A stretch of 64,000 nt of DNA from Paramecium tetraurelia (taxonomy: Eukaryota; Ciliophora; Oligohymenophorea; Peniculida; Parameciidae): NCBI RefSeq assembly GCF_000165425.1, contig NW_001799488.1, forward strand, positions 186,001 through 250,000. Reading direction: 5' to 3'. Position 1 is the stretch's first letter. Every line of letters starts with the position of its first letter. A program made the translations under genes and the position numbers. Shown piece after piece: positions 24,901 through 35,691 of this stretch. Under the pieces are notes generated by a model that had not been told where the DNA came from, did no database searches, and worked only from the letters and a program-made list of their open reading frames with translations.

Positions 24901-25680
24901 GAAGTTCTAATTTATTTTATGAAACAATTGAGGCAAAATTAGTAATCGATTAACTATAAGATGTCTATGGATCATAGAATGTTGTTGTTGAATGGTGGGA
25001 TAGATCATGGAGTTAAATCCCAAATATCATTTTGCTAGCTATCCTTGCTATTCTTATTCTAATCATATTTTTATTTTTCTTTTGTTATAAACCTGTGATT
25101 GGATTGCTTTCTAAATGTTTTTCTACTTTCAATGAAAAAGTTTTAAGAAATAATTCTAATGGATAAGATTAATAAGAGTTAAGACCATTTTTGAAATGTA
25201 AGATTAATATATGTTTATTTTAGTTTTAAAAAAGGATTAAATTTAGGAAGATATGAAATTCACTTAATTTCAAATGATGTTTGCTCCTTCAATTTATAAG
25301 GGAAAATATCTCAAATTATTGAATGAATTAGAAATACCTATTGGCGTCAATAATAATAACGAGATCCCAATAATAAACAATCAAGATATTAAAATAGAAT
25401 AATTGCCTCTAGCCTAAAGCCAAATTAAATAATCAGCTTTAGTTTAAAATGAAAATTAGAATCAAAACTCTTAGAATAAAGCTAACAATCAAAATGATAT
25501 TTCATAAAGTCAATTTAATAAATCAAAAGCAGAATAAAGCCAAATTTTAGGTTCTTAGTAGAAATTGATTGGCTTAAGGTCCTACCATAAAGCAGTATTA
25601 TTTATTTCTTATATTAGTATAATAAATAATACCAACAGTATTATGAATGGGATGAAATAAAAGCCATAAATATTGAATGA
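21922..25680 (+). CDS. OSCA/CSC1/TMEM63-like mechanosensitive channel
   Basis: Predicted osmo- or mechanosensitive cation channel of the DUF221 (CSC1/OSCA/TMEM63) family, in the plasma or an internal membrane. The roughly 1,190-residue protein has a Q/N-rich N-terminus, TM0 (FFIIFTILSIPQLFF), a long cytosolic coiled region and the family landmark DAPIPENINWNNLNY. A helix bundle follows, with the conserved DLYKGEQFRVELRYAQVLTA and PALPFLYFITMLTIWFLYFV segments and a late WWDRSW before the last helix. The tail is N/Q-rich. Introns: 22502-22526, about 23730-23748 (19 nt, AAG), 24184-24206, 24434-24458, 24763-24786, 25198-25223, 25595-25617, and probably 22261-22284. The remaining length is a multiple of three. 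Family membership rests on conserved motifs and topology; gating is inferred. Confidence 0.82.
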
Positions 25681-25699
25681 TAAACTATTTAATTATTGT

Positions 25700-26190
25700 A
25701 ATCAATTATGCTAAATTAAAAATAAATATTAATAGAATATAGGTTATTAATGAATAGTGAAACTATTATACAGCAGAAATTATTTCTTTTTAGGTTTATA
25801 GCTTACATCTTTCTCTGTTAGTCATTTATAAGTAAGTAAATTTCATAAAATTCATGTGTTATTAAGAGATTATTTCTTTAAATAACATACAGTAAATTAA
25901 TTTTAAGCAAAAATAAATTACAAATAAATTCATATATTTGATAAGAATACCCTAAAAATATTTCAAAACCTTTGGATTAAATACAAATAGCTTTTAATAA
26001 GTATGTAGCTTAAATTGATCGATCCATCTACTCATCATCTTTAAACAGTCTCATTGCTATCATCTTTCAATTAAAAATAACAATATATCTTATTTAAATT
26101 TTTATAATCACATATACATTTTCACAAACTGAATTTATTTATAAACACTTACTATTAAATCTCTTCTAAATGTTATTCTTTAGATTGAAT
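25700..26190 (-). CDS. Possible small gene, poorly resolved
   Basis: On the minus strand of this otherwise gene-poor gap there is coding-like sequence: MVIQSKEQHLEEIQQ just inside 26190, MIAMRLFKDDEQMDRSIQAT near 26070, and RKMQAINLKRNN near 25800. A TGA-containing 18-nt AAG intron and others would be needed to link them. The surrounding sequence is extremely AT-rich, where long TGA-free runs arise by chance. I give it as a candidate only; strand and limits are uncertain. Confidence 0.22.
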
Positions 26191-26416
26191 AACCATTATG
26201 TTGGATGATAAATGAGAAAAGTTTAAGACATTAGATCATTTTGAAATCATCAATAAATATGTATCTCTTTATTTATTCACCAATCATTTAAAAGTAAGGG
26301 TTTTTCTATCAATATATTTACTTATGATAATATAATTCAGATTTGTTTAGATTATTATTAATTGTTATGTAATATTAAACTTTATAAACTGTCACTTGTT
26401 ATAAATATTAATTCGA

Positions 26417-28540
26417 ATGATGAATAATGCTACCGAATACCCATCTCAAATCACTGAGACCATTCAAGGAATCACCTTTTCAAGTGCATTCGATTCTGGT
26501 AATCTAAAGAGTGTTCGGAAGGAAAACAGTGGAAGAGTACGTAAATTATAACATTATTAAGTACATCCTTAACATATCAAGTGATTGGGGAATTAATGGC
26601 AAGACAACTAATTATAGAACATGGTTTTATTTCTCAGTGTCTGGGGTGAATGAAGGAGAACTTACATTTGTAATAGCCAATATGTAAAACTAAGTAAGTA
26701 ATTACAAATTCATCTTAGATGGGACTTTTCAAAGATGGTATGTAGCCAGTCTATAGAAATTGCCATTCGTCTCAATGGGAGAGATTAAAATAACCATGTT
26801 AATATCGCTTAGTTCCAGAGGGTCATTTTGAAATAACTTTTAAGCATTGTTTTCTTAATGATTCAACAGTTTATTTTGCCTTTTTCTATCCTTGGAGTTG
26901 TGAAGACAATGATGTATTTAACATATATAGTTATAGAATTTTCTATAACTATGTTAAGCTATGTCTCTTTAGGTGCCTGAAATATATTATGATAATTCAG
27001 TACTGGCTTACTCTAGAGAAGGTAGACCTATTAATCTAATTACAATAACTAATGGATCATCCTAAATTAAGGAGGAATCTATACCTGGTTTATTCCCATA
27101 GAGTCGGCCTTATCAATTCAAAAAACCACACATTTTTATTTCAGCTAGAGTTCATCCAGGGGAAGTGCCAGGATCTTTTGTTAACAATGGATTAATGAAG
27201 TATTTACTCAACGCATATGATCCTGCTGCATAAGTGGCCAGAGAGAAATTTGTTTGGTCTATCATTCCTATCATAAATCCTGATGGTGTTTATAGGGGAC
27301 ATTACAGGACTGATTCCTTGTGTTAAAATCTAAATAGATATTATCTATCTCCTTCAAAAGAGGATCACCCGACAATTTATGCGATTAAAGAATATATAAT
27401 GAGGCTTTAAAATACTGATAGATTTTATGGGTATATTGATCTACATGCCCATGCTGGTCATAAGGGAGTATTTATATACGGAAATTAATTATCATCATTA
27501 AGTTAGCACACATCAAATTGCATAATTCCAAGATTGATTAGCTTATACTCGGAAATATTCGATTATGATGCATGTAACTTTACCGAAAAAAATATGTATG
27601 CTGCAGATAAAGGAGATGGTTTAAGTAAGGAAGGTTCAGGGAGAGTAGCATTTTATAAGATTTGTGGCATTATTCATAGTTACACTCTAGAATGTAATTA
27701 TAACACAGGAAGAATTACAAATATTATGTATGAAGAGAGTGTTAGTAACATTTATATTAAAAATAAGATAATTCGTATACAGATGATTAATTAGATGAAA
27801 ATGTTGTATTGGGATCAGTCTAAACATCTAATCCGAAGTCTTATTTCTTTACAATTTAAGATTATGAACAAGTAGGAGTGGGCATTGTGAATGCATTTAT
27901 AGATTTTAATCTTATAAATCCCAGGAGTAGATTATCAGCTTCCCCTTTTAAGACTTTAGCTAATTTGAGATCATTTTTAGCTTATAATATTATGAAAACT
28001 ATGCATTATAGATTCGAACCATATTTAAGGAAGGTTTTAAAGTAAACTAATTATTTATTCTAAAGGTTTATAAATAATAAAGAATAATTGAATAGGGTGT
28101 TGAAAGCTTTTTATGAATATATTTGCAATGGATAGATAAAGGATAATTTAGAGGGTAACTTAGATACTGTGGTTGTAAAACCATAAACAAGATATTAAAA
28201 GGCTTAGGAAATAAAGAAAGAAAAAAAACAACAATAATAGCAATAATAATAACAATAATAATAGCAATAATAATAACAACAACAATAATAATAATAATAA
28301 TAACAATAATAACAATATAAGTAAAATTTCAGAAGATCTTAGTATGAATAAATTCCAGTTAAATAATACCCTTTTTCAGAAGTGGATTTAGATGCCAGGT
28401 AAATGAGAACACAGAGCTAAGGCAAAACAAGAACCAAATCTGAAACAAAAAAACAATAATAAGTGTAGTAGTAGTAATAATAACCATTATAATAAAAACC
28501 ACAAAGAGCATTTAAAATTAAAAGAAATGTGAAAATATGA
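26417..28540 (+). CDS. Cytosolic carboxypeptidase (CCP/AGBL, M14 family), poly-Q tail
   Basis: Zinc carboxypeptidase of the Nna1/AGBL group, which removes glutamates from tubulin tails in cilia and microtubules. The 677-residue protein has the CCP N-domain ([20 protein letters not shown]) and the catalytic domain with zinc motif HPGE ([11 protein letters not shown]), [21 protein letters not shown], the second zinc histidine in [12 protein letters not shown], and the late [10 protein letters not shown], where the catalytic glutamate region sits. After the fold comes a long Q tract written in TAA/TAG/CAA (28232-28317) and a basic, Q-rich tail. Introns: 26537-26561, 26694-26718, 26953-26972 and 27775-27794 (25, 25, 20, 20 nt); the remainder is 678 codons exactly. 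The stop is 25 nt from the convergent DHHC gene. Active-site residues appear intact. Confidence 0.92.
28232..28317 (+). repeat. Polyglutamine tract in TAA/TAG/CAA codons
   Basis: About 29 consecutive codons of only CAA, TAA and TAG in the frame of the carboxypeptidase, translated as uninterrupted glutamine. In the standard code most would be stops, so the tract is a clear in-sequence proof of the ciliate code. A second, shorter tract lies about 28452-28486. Confidence 0.95.
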
Positions 28541-28565
28541 CAAAAAATTAGTAATTTAATCAACT

Positions 28566-30269
28566 TCATGTATATTTTTTAAATTTGTTCTAATTTCTAA
28601 AACATTAGTTAAAACAATTTTAAATAGATGGTTCTATTTTTGATTCTTCTGATTATGAATCTTGAATGTTTTCCTTTTGAAATATCAATAAATTAAACTT
28701 ACTTAAGGGTCTAATAAGCTGGACTTCAGGTTAATTTTTGATCCAGTTATTCTTTCATAAGTAGTGATTCCATAATACAAATTCTTTGTCTAGTATATAC
28801 ATAGAAGACTAATACATAGAATTGATGTTTTACAAAATTGGAGTAATAAATATCAATATATTTAAGATAGGGTATAGCATTAATGAATAGTTGCATAGAG
28901 ATAAGCTGTCAGATTTAAAATAGTCTATTTAGATAAAAGTAAATACAGAAAACGATTATTGCAGCCGAATAAATCTAAATAAGGATTAAGGTACTAAGGT
29001 AAATATAAAAATAAATTAAGTTTCTAAACATAGTTAATCTATGATTTACTTGGCTCCAACACAGTTATTTATCCATGGACAATGATGATCATAAACCACT
29101 ACACATTTTTTACAGAATTCACAATGTTTCGATCTTAAAGGTTTAATGACCCAACAATCTGGACAGATATTGATAGGATCTATCTATTAATTCATAGCCT
29201 CTTCCACAGTAATTTGCAAAGTAATGAATCCTGGATTGCAACATTATGCCAGAACAGAGACAATTAGCAAAATAGCCAGCAGACCAACAAAGATTTACAA
29301 CAATATTCCTTACAATTGCCATAAGATGTATCCTATACAACCTTAGGATGTCAGAATTACAAAGTAGTAAACGAAGACAGATTTTCTGTTCCTTTTAATC
29401 GGATGATAAGGCTGTTTCAAATTATATAATAAAGCAAAATCCATTTTGTCCTCAAGCATCTTCTTGATTTAACTGGATTCTGTCAAATTAATGGGTAGCT
29501 ATCCGTCTACATCCTAAATAGAAAATTATCAAATTACTTCTATATTTCTTTACGCTCCCTTTATTAATAATTTCTTAACAACTCTAGATTGTCCATAAGA
29601 TGCCCCAATATGTAATGCAGTTTATTCTTCGTTATTCTTTTAATCCATATTACAACCAAATGAAATCAAATAACTCACAGTTAATTCACAACTAGAACCT
29701 CAAAAAATAATAGATTACTTTTAATATGCTGCCCAATGCAAACAAGTATTTCCTGCATCATCTTTAGCATTAATGGAGATTCCTTATTATATCCAATACC
29801 ACTTCTATACTAAAAACATCATACCACCATATATGGTTAATCTCCTTAAGCTGCTGCATGTATAGGCAATAAGCCAGATCCGCTTTTAAGAGCAATATCT
29901 GCGCCCATGTTTATTAAGATCCTCACAGCTTACTTAGATAAATGCTATCAAATATACCACATTTCCATTGTAGGATGCAATATGAAGAGCTGTGAAGATT
30001 TCAATATTGTAAGTATTAACTAATTTTCGAATCTCATTCTCTTTATAATTGTCTTAGGAATATTGTTCAAGAAATCTCAGGAATGGATAATCATTTTTCT
30101 GCACAGCAATATGTAGAACTAGATTAATATGAAAACAATTACTGGTTTATTTCTTGCCACAATCTAGATTCAGTATGTTTGGTTTGACTTTGCTCATAAA
30201 TTCCATTAATTGTTCGATTGAATTACTTTATATCATTTCCTTCATAATTTATTGTGAATCATCAATCAT
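28566..30269 (-). CDS. Ankyrin-repeat DHHC palmitoyltransferase (Akr1/HIP14-like)
   Basis: Membrane S-acyltransferase that attaches palmitate to cysteines of target proteins. The 493-residue protein has N-terminal ankyrin repeats ([58 protein letters not shown]), two helices ([33 protein letters not shown]), then the DHHC cysteine-rich domain ([36 protein letters not shown]). Two more helices and the TTxE motif ([10 protein letters not shown]) follow. Nine short introns are needed, at 30119-30142, 29933-29957, 29805-29824, 29692-29718, 29514-29537, 29024-29049, 28925-28946, 28809-28833 and 28674-28702, leaving 494 codons. The catalytic cysteine of DHHC is present. Start 30269 (MIDDSQQIMKEM) is the first in-frame Met. 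Confidence 0.92.
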
Positions 30270-30782
30270 TATTATATAATATATAATAATTCCATTTTAT
30301 AATTCGCATTATAATATCTTAAATCTCAAACACGAAAGAATATCAAATCCATACTCAGAATAAAATCACAAGTTTAAATAACATCCAAATAAATTTGCAT
30401 TATCCATCATTAAATCCTAAAATTAACAAGAATCTCAATATACAAATTCAATACTTTGTAATTCTTTATCATAAATTCTTCAAGTCAATATTTCATAGTA
30501 CTTTTATGAATCAAATAGTATTCACAATTCTTGAAATTTTACTTCTGTTCAGTATGATTTGCATTGATCATGTAGTCAATTTTAAGTTTTGGCAATTCAA
30601 ATCCAATAATTTGGATTAATTAACTTATTAATATCAACTGTCTTAATATAAAAATCATCTTGGATCAAGTAATTTAACTTTATAGAAAAGCATTTATCGT
30701 AATAAATAATAAACACCTAAAATACTTATACATTTTATTTGATTTAAAATTAATTATCAAGATATAAAATATTAGAAAACAA
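30270..30782 (+). other. Gap without a supported gene
   Basis: AT-rich stretch of about 510 nt. A plus-strand frame lacking an ATG start (30395-30619 and beyond) reads hydrophobic and a minus-strand frame reads MINANHTEQKQNFKNC, but neither shows introns, a start context or a known motif. I see no repeat or RNA gene. Confidence 0.4.
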
Positions 30783-32645
30783 TCATTATTATTTTGATCT
30801 TAAGATGTTAAGGAACATATATGCTCCAAATCTTATGGCTACCACAAAAGCAATTAGAATTCCTACTGATTCCCATTATCCTACTTCAAATCCTAGGGTG
30901 TCAATGGGATCACCAAACTCATAGCTTCTTCCGTCGAATTCATTTGTAGCTAGTGCTTCAAAAGAATATTTAACAGGACTTATGTATTAGATCCATCCAA
31001 TCCAGACGAAAAACTACTTTGAATTTGCGAAGAAACCTGAAAAGATAATTAAAGGCAGTAATATCAATGGTACTATACTAGTAGCCACTTTAATGTCATT
31101 AAATGCACATCCAGCCATTAATCCCATGCTATTACCATTTAAACAGGTGAGTATTGCAATGAATATATGTGTTACAACAACCCCTCCGTCTTTTGAATTG
31201 AGACCAATCATCCAATAAAGAATCAGTTCCTACATAATTGGAGAGATCAGACAAAAAGGTATTTCAACAAATGATTTTCCCATGAAATATGAAAATGTAG
31301 TATACAGCTTTGAGTTTTCTTCTCTTAAAAATACATCTCTTTCTGTTGCAAATTGCAACACAACTGGAAATAATGAACTCATAGTAAGATTGATGCAAAG
31401 AAAGAACATACATCCAGACATACTAGTGTAATCTGCGAATGTTCCTGAATCTTCTCCAATACCATAGTATGAGTATCCAAGTAATAATCCCATAAATATT
31501 GCCATACCAACTCTTTATTTTATGATCATTTTATCTCTTACAAATCCTTTTATTGCTCTTTTAGCTATTAGGTTTATTTAAAAAGCAGTAGAAGTCTCAA
31601 CTTACTTATAGACTAATTCAGTTTTTGAAGATTCTTTGATTTCCTCTAATACTTGTGGATGTAATTATTTTTCATATTGGTCAAAGTAGATAGGGAAATT
31701 ATCTATGTTAATTTGACTTTCTTGATGCATAATGCTCATCATATAATCCATTGGATTACTGTGATCTGGGCAAGGAAATCCTATTCCCTTAAAGTACCCA
31801 ACCAATTTAGTTCTATGCCCTTAATAAATAAATTTTCCTTGAACCAATAGCATGACTCTATCAAAAAGTAAGTATATATCTGATGATGGCTGATGAATAG
31901 TAAATATGATTGTCCTATCTTGTTCATGAGCAAGCAGTTAAAGTTCATATCTAGCATATAAAATAAATATTACATAATTTAGAATGCAGTAAATGAATCT
32001 AATCCAGAGGTAGGTTCATCTAATAAAATGCATGAGGGATTAGTGACTAATTCAAATCCAATTGATGTTCTCTTTCTTTCTCCACCTGAAATTCCTTTCA
32101 ATGATGGACCTCCAATTATTGCATTTTGGCACCTTTCTAATTTCATTGTTTTTATAGTGTCTTCTACTCTTGATTATTTCAATTCTGGATCTGTATACTT
32201 TAAATCCGCAACAAATTGTAATGCTTCTCTTGGAGTCAAAGTTTCAAAAAGAACATCATTTTGCATAACATAAGCAGCAAAATTTGAAAATGTCTCAGAA
32301 TCATACTCCATCTAATTTGCAAGCACTTTCCCCTTTAATTTGACTGTTTTAGAACTGTAAACACGAGCAGCAAGTATGTTCAGCAACGATGTTTTACCAG
32401 CACCAGATGCTCCTAAAATGGCTGTAACTTCTCCTCCTGGACAATATCCATGTAAATTACGCAAAATGTCTCTTTTATCTATGAATTTTAAAGAAAATCT
32501 TACGTCCTTTCTAATCAACCACTTAATATTCAATATTTTGAAATGCAATATCTACTACTCTTCTACATCTTAAACTTTTAGCACTCTACACTGTGTCATT
32601 AAGTCTTCCAGCTTCTATTTATGGTTATATTTCTGTTTCTTACAT
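30783..32645 (-). CDS. ABCG-type half-transporter (copy 1)
   Basis: ABC transporter half-molecule with the ABCG order, ATPase first and membrane domain second, which must dimerise to export lipids or other hydrophobic substrates. The 604-residue protein has Walker [12 protein letters not shown]-loop [13 protein letters not shown], signature [10 protein letters not shown], Walker [14 protein letters not shown] and the H-loop ([13 protein letters not shown]). The membrane domain contains about six helices, with [17 protein letters not shown] between them, a family landmark. Introns 32479-32503 (25 nt) and 31951-31973 (23 nt) are removed, giving 605 codons. All ATPase motifs are intact. It is a diverged relative of the tandem pair at 53.4-57.3 kb; the substrate is unknown. 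Confidence 0.93.
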
Positions 32646-33757
32646 TAATTATTGGTAAAAAATTTTAATTAAATCTGTATAAAAATAGCAATTTAGAATT
32701 CTGTGATTCCAATACACAACTAGAATTTATCAAAAATTCAGAATTTTGTAATGAATTAATTTAGAAGATTCTAACCACACAATCTTAAGAGAAATCCTTT
32801 ATTAAAATATACTTATTTTATAATACTAACAAGCTAAACTAACTATAAAAAGTAGCAAATGTCAAAGGGATTGTCATTTTTATATTAAAATAGCATTTTT
32901 TAAAATCATGCAGATTGATCAATTTGGTTTGAAAATAAGAAATTACTTGTTAATTTTGATTAGTTTTAGATTATTTACTTAAGAAAATATAATTTGGAAA
33001 CTAAAATAATTCTTCAATTCCGAAAATTATTTATAATAAAAATAAATTAATCAAATTTATAAATATATTATATTTATACAATATTAATTTTTTAATTCTA
33101 AATTACAATTATTATTCCTAAAATTTATATTATAAAAGAAATAAATCACTCTATTAGATTAAGATTTAAATTCAATTTTTTTATTTTGATATCTTTCATA
33201 TAGATATTAAAAGCATGAGAATGATCATCATTTTCAAAAACACTCAAAGAACAATTAATTACACAAAATTTGTAGGGTTTCCATTAAAGTGTAATTAGAA
33301 TTAGGAATTAGGTATTCATAGTATTAATTAAGGTATTATTTCTTTATAGTAAACAATTGTCATTCAAAAATATAATATAGTAATTTTAAATAAATTACAT
33401 AGATATTTTGAGGCCTCCTTACTGATCAAGTCAAAAGATAATTTTGAGACTTGACATAGATTATAATTTTGAGGAACAAAATAGAGTGAATTTTTAGAAT
33501 TAAAAATGTAAATGAAGTCAAAACTAATTCAGAATTTTATTATGCTGACCAATAACGGTCCAAGTAAAACATCTAAATATCTTATATATGAAAATACAAA
33601 TCTTCCCTATTTTTAAATGAAACTTTTTAATTCTCTTATGAACATAAAAATAGAATAATGCCAAATGATTTTATTTTAAGAATTGAATTATTAAGTGTGA
33701 TAGCTTATCAAGTGTTATTAGTTCATTAATATAATATTGTTAAATAGAAAAATCAAA
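32646..33757 (+). other. 1.1-kb AT-rich gap, no supported gene
   Basis: The longest gap in the window between two confident genes. Base composition is extremely AT-rich. One plus-strand frame (33215-33454, 79 codons, MRMIIIFKNTQRTINYTKF) has an ATG and a TGA but no motif. A short hairpin lies at 33426-33454. Nothing resembles a tRNA, snRNA or mobile element. Confidence 0.4.
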
Positions 33758-35632
33758 TCAAATAAATATAGAATTTTATATCATATAATCTAATAGTTAT
33801 TTAGGGCTAAAGACTTTCAACTCATCATATTCAACAAAATACTCTATACCATTATCGTACTGACATTGAAAAAACAATTACTCATTCATTAACAGATGTG
33901 AGCAAATATTAGAAATCATTATATTGTAACTTTTTATTTAATTTAATTCTTAATCATACTGAATCATCTTAGATTCATGATTATCAACTAAACAAACTTA
34001 AATTTCGACATCTTTTATTCTTGGTATTATAGGTACACTGCACCTACTTGGTTTATTTTAAGCAATTCTATCTAATTGAAGTTTTTAGATCTCTTATTAA
34101 ATTTATTGACTTGTTTTTACTTGGTTTAATTGTTTTGGTTCTTTGAATATGTTTAAATCTAAATTATCATTCCCTTTTGGCTTTTAATATATAATTTGAT
34201 CTAAAATGTTATCTTTTTCTGTTTTCTTCTCTTCAGAATAATTAATACTTTAATGTAAACTAATATTATTTATAGAGCTTGAATTGTCACTTTTGTTGTT
34301 ATTTGATGACCTATTCAAAATATTTTTATTATCATCGTCGCCATCAATTTCAATTAAGTTTGAATTATCATTAGAAGGATTTTTGTGATTATTGAATTTA
34401 TTATTAGTTTATTAATAACTATTATCATTGTTTTTATTATTACTATCAATTATTGATGATACTAATTTAGAAGAATTCATATTTAAAAACGATATTAAAT
34501 TTCCAGATTTTACTGCTCTAAATTTTTACTTTTTTGATCCATTATTATTTAATTGAAATTTTTCTGAATTTGTTTAATTATTTTTATTATCAAATTATTT
34601 AAGCTTTTAATTAACATGATGAATAAGAGGTTAATTTTTATCAATACTCTCTTCAAAATTTTATATTTCCAACTAAAAAGATTCATCTTGATTTTCAATC
34701 GATATAAAATCACTTGATGATTGCCATTATTTCTTTTTCCTTTCTTAATCGAACAATTATTTGTTAATTTCTACTTTAGATGATTCTAAATTACTCTGAA
34801 GCTTTTGCTATTATAACTGATTGATTTTGTTCTTCTTTTCGTTTGAGTTTGACTTCTTAGAACTTTTTTTTACTATTTTACTATTATTTTAAATCTAAGA
34901 TTTCTAATTATTAATTTTTTGTTACTCATTTTAAACTTCTATTTATTGAATTTTTTATTATTCATTTATCTTTTTCTAAGCTTTCTCTATTTAGTTTAGT
35001 AATTTGATATCTCTTTCAATTGTTGACTCCTATTTAACAACCTAATTCAGATTTGTCATTGATTAGGTAGTAACTATCATCTACTTGATCTAATTTTCTC
35101 CGATAAAAGGAGGCAGAGGAGCAAATTGTACTACCACTCTTTTTGAGTCAAATTTAGAATCCTAAGTGCTAAGAGTAACATCTTTTAAGTTTTAGTTGAT
35201 GATAGATGAGGTTTAAATGAATTTGTTAGAAATATTTTACATTTTCCATTAATGATCTTAAATAGACTTACTTTTTTAATTCATCTGGGGAGTGTAAACT
35301 TAACAAAATTTGCTTTTAACATGAACTCTTATACCATCTTAGGAGGGATAAATCTTTTTATTGTAGAATAAATAGGCAATCCTAGTTTCAAAGCGTCTAT
35401 ATAAAAATTAATAATTGAAATATACTACCTTATTAAATAGGAAGATTCTTCAGTGAAATTAGATTACTTCTCCCAAGACATGTTAGAAATGGGTTATCCT
35501 TACCATTTAACTGCATAATAATAATTGTTCTTGGTTAGTTTTTTCCCATAAATAAATTATGCTTGATTGATAGCTAAAAGTTAGAAATTAATGGATACCT
35601 GAATGGTTGTTCTTGCGATTAGAATTTTTCAT
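33758..35632 (-). CDS. Chromo / chromo-shadow-like (HP1-related) protein
   Basis: Candidate heterochromatin protein, 605 residues. Residues about 12-60 form a chromodomain: FIYGKKLTKNNYYYAVKWQG, then PISNMSWEKQSNF, with aromatic cage positions (Y...W...W) recognisable; such domains bind methylated histone H3. The last 60 residues (QLFFQCQYDNGIEYFVEYDE, then LKVFSPKQLLDYM) resemble a chromo-shadow domain, the dimerisation module of HP1. Between them is a long K/Q/E coiled region and an N/S/D-rich disordered stretch. Introns 35574-35598 (25 nt) and 35397-35428 (32 nt) are removed, giving 606 codons. In ciliates related proteins mark DNA to be eliminated in the developing macronucleus; whether this one does is unknown. 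The shadow call is weaker than the chromo call. Confidence 0.75.
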
Positions 35633-35691
35633 GTTATTTAAAATAGTGAATCAAATTAAAGGGAGGAAATAATTTATAATATGTATTGATA

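Noticed and set aside
28629-29020. Plus-strand frames with a signal-peptide-like start ([13 protein letters not shown]) followed by further open segments
   Set aside because: The minus strand here carries the conserved DHHC helices and TTxE motif with exact splicing; the plus-strand frames are its antisense shadow.
30395-30619. Hydrophobic 74-codon plus-strand frame
   Set aside because: It has no ATG start and lies in AT-rich sequence; its hydrophobicity follows from T-rich codons.
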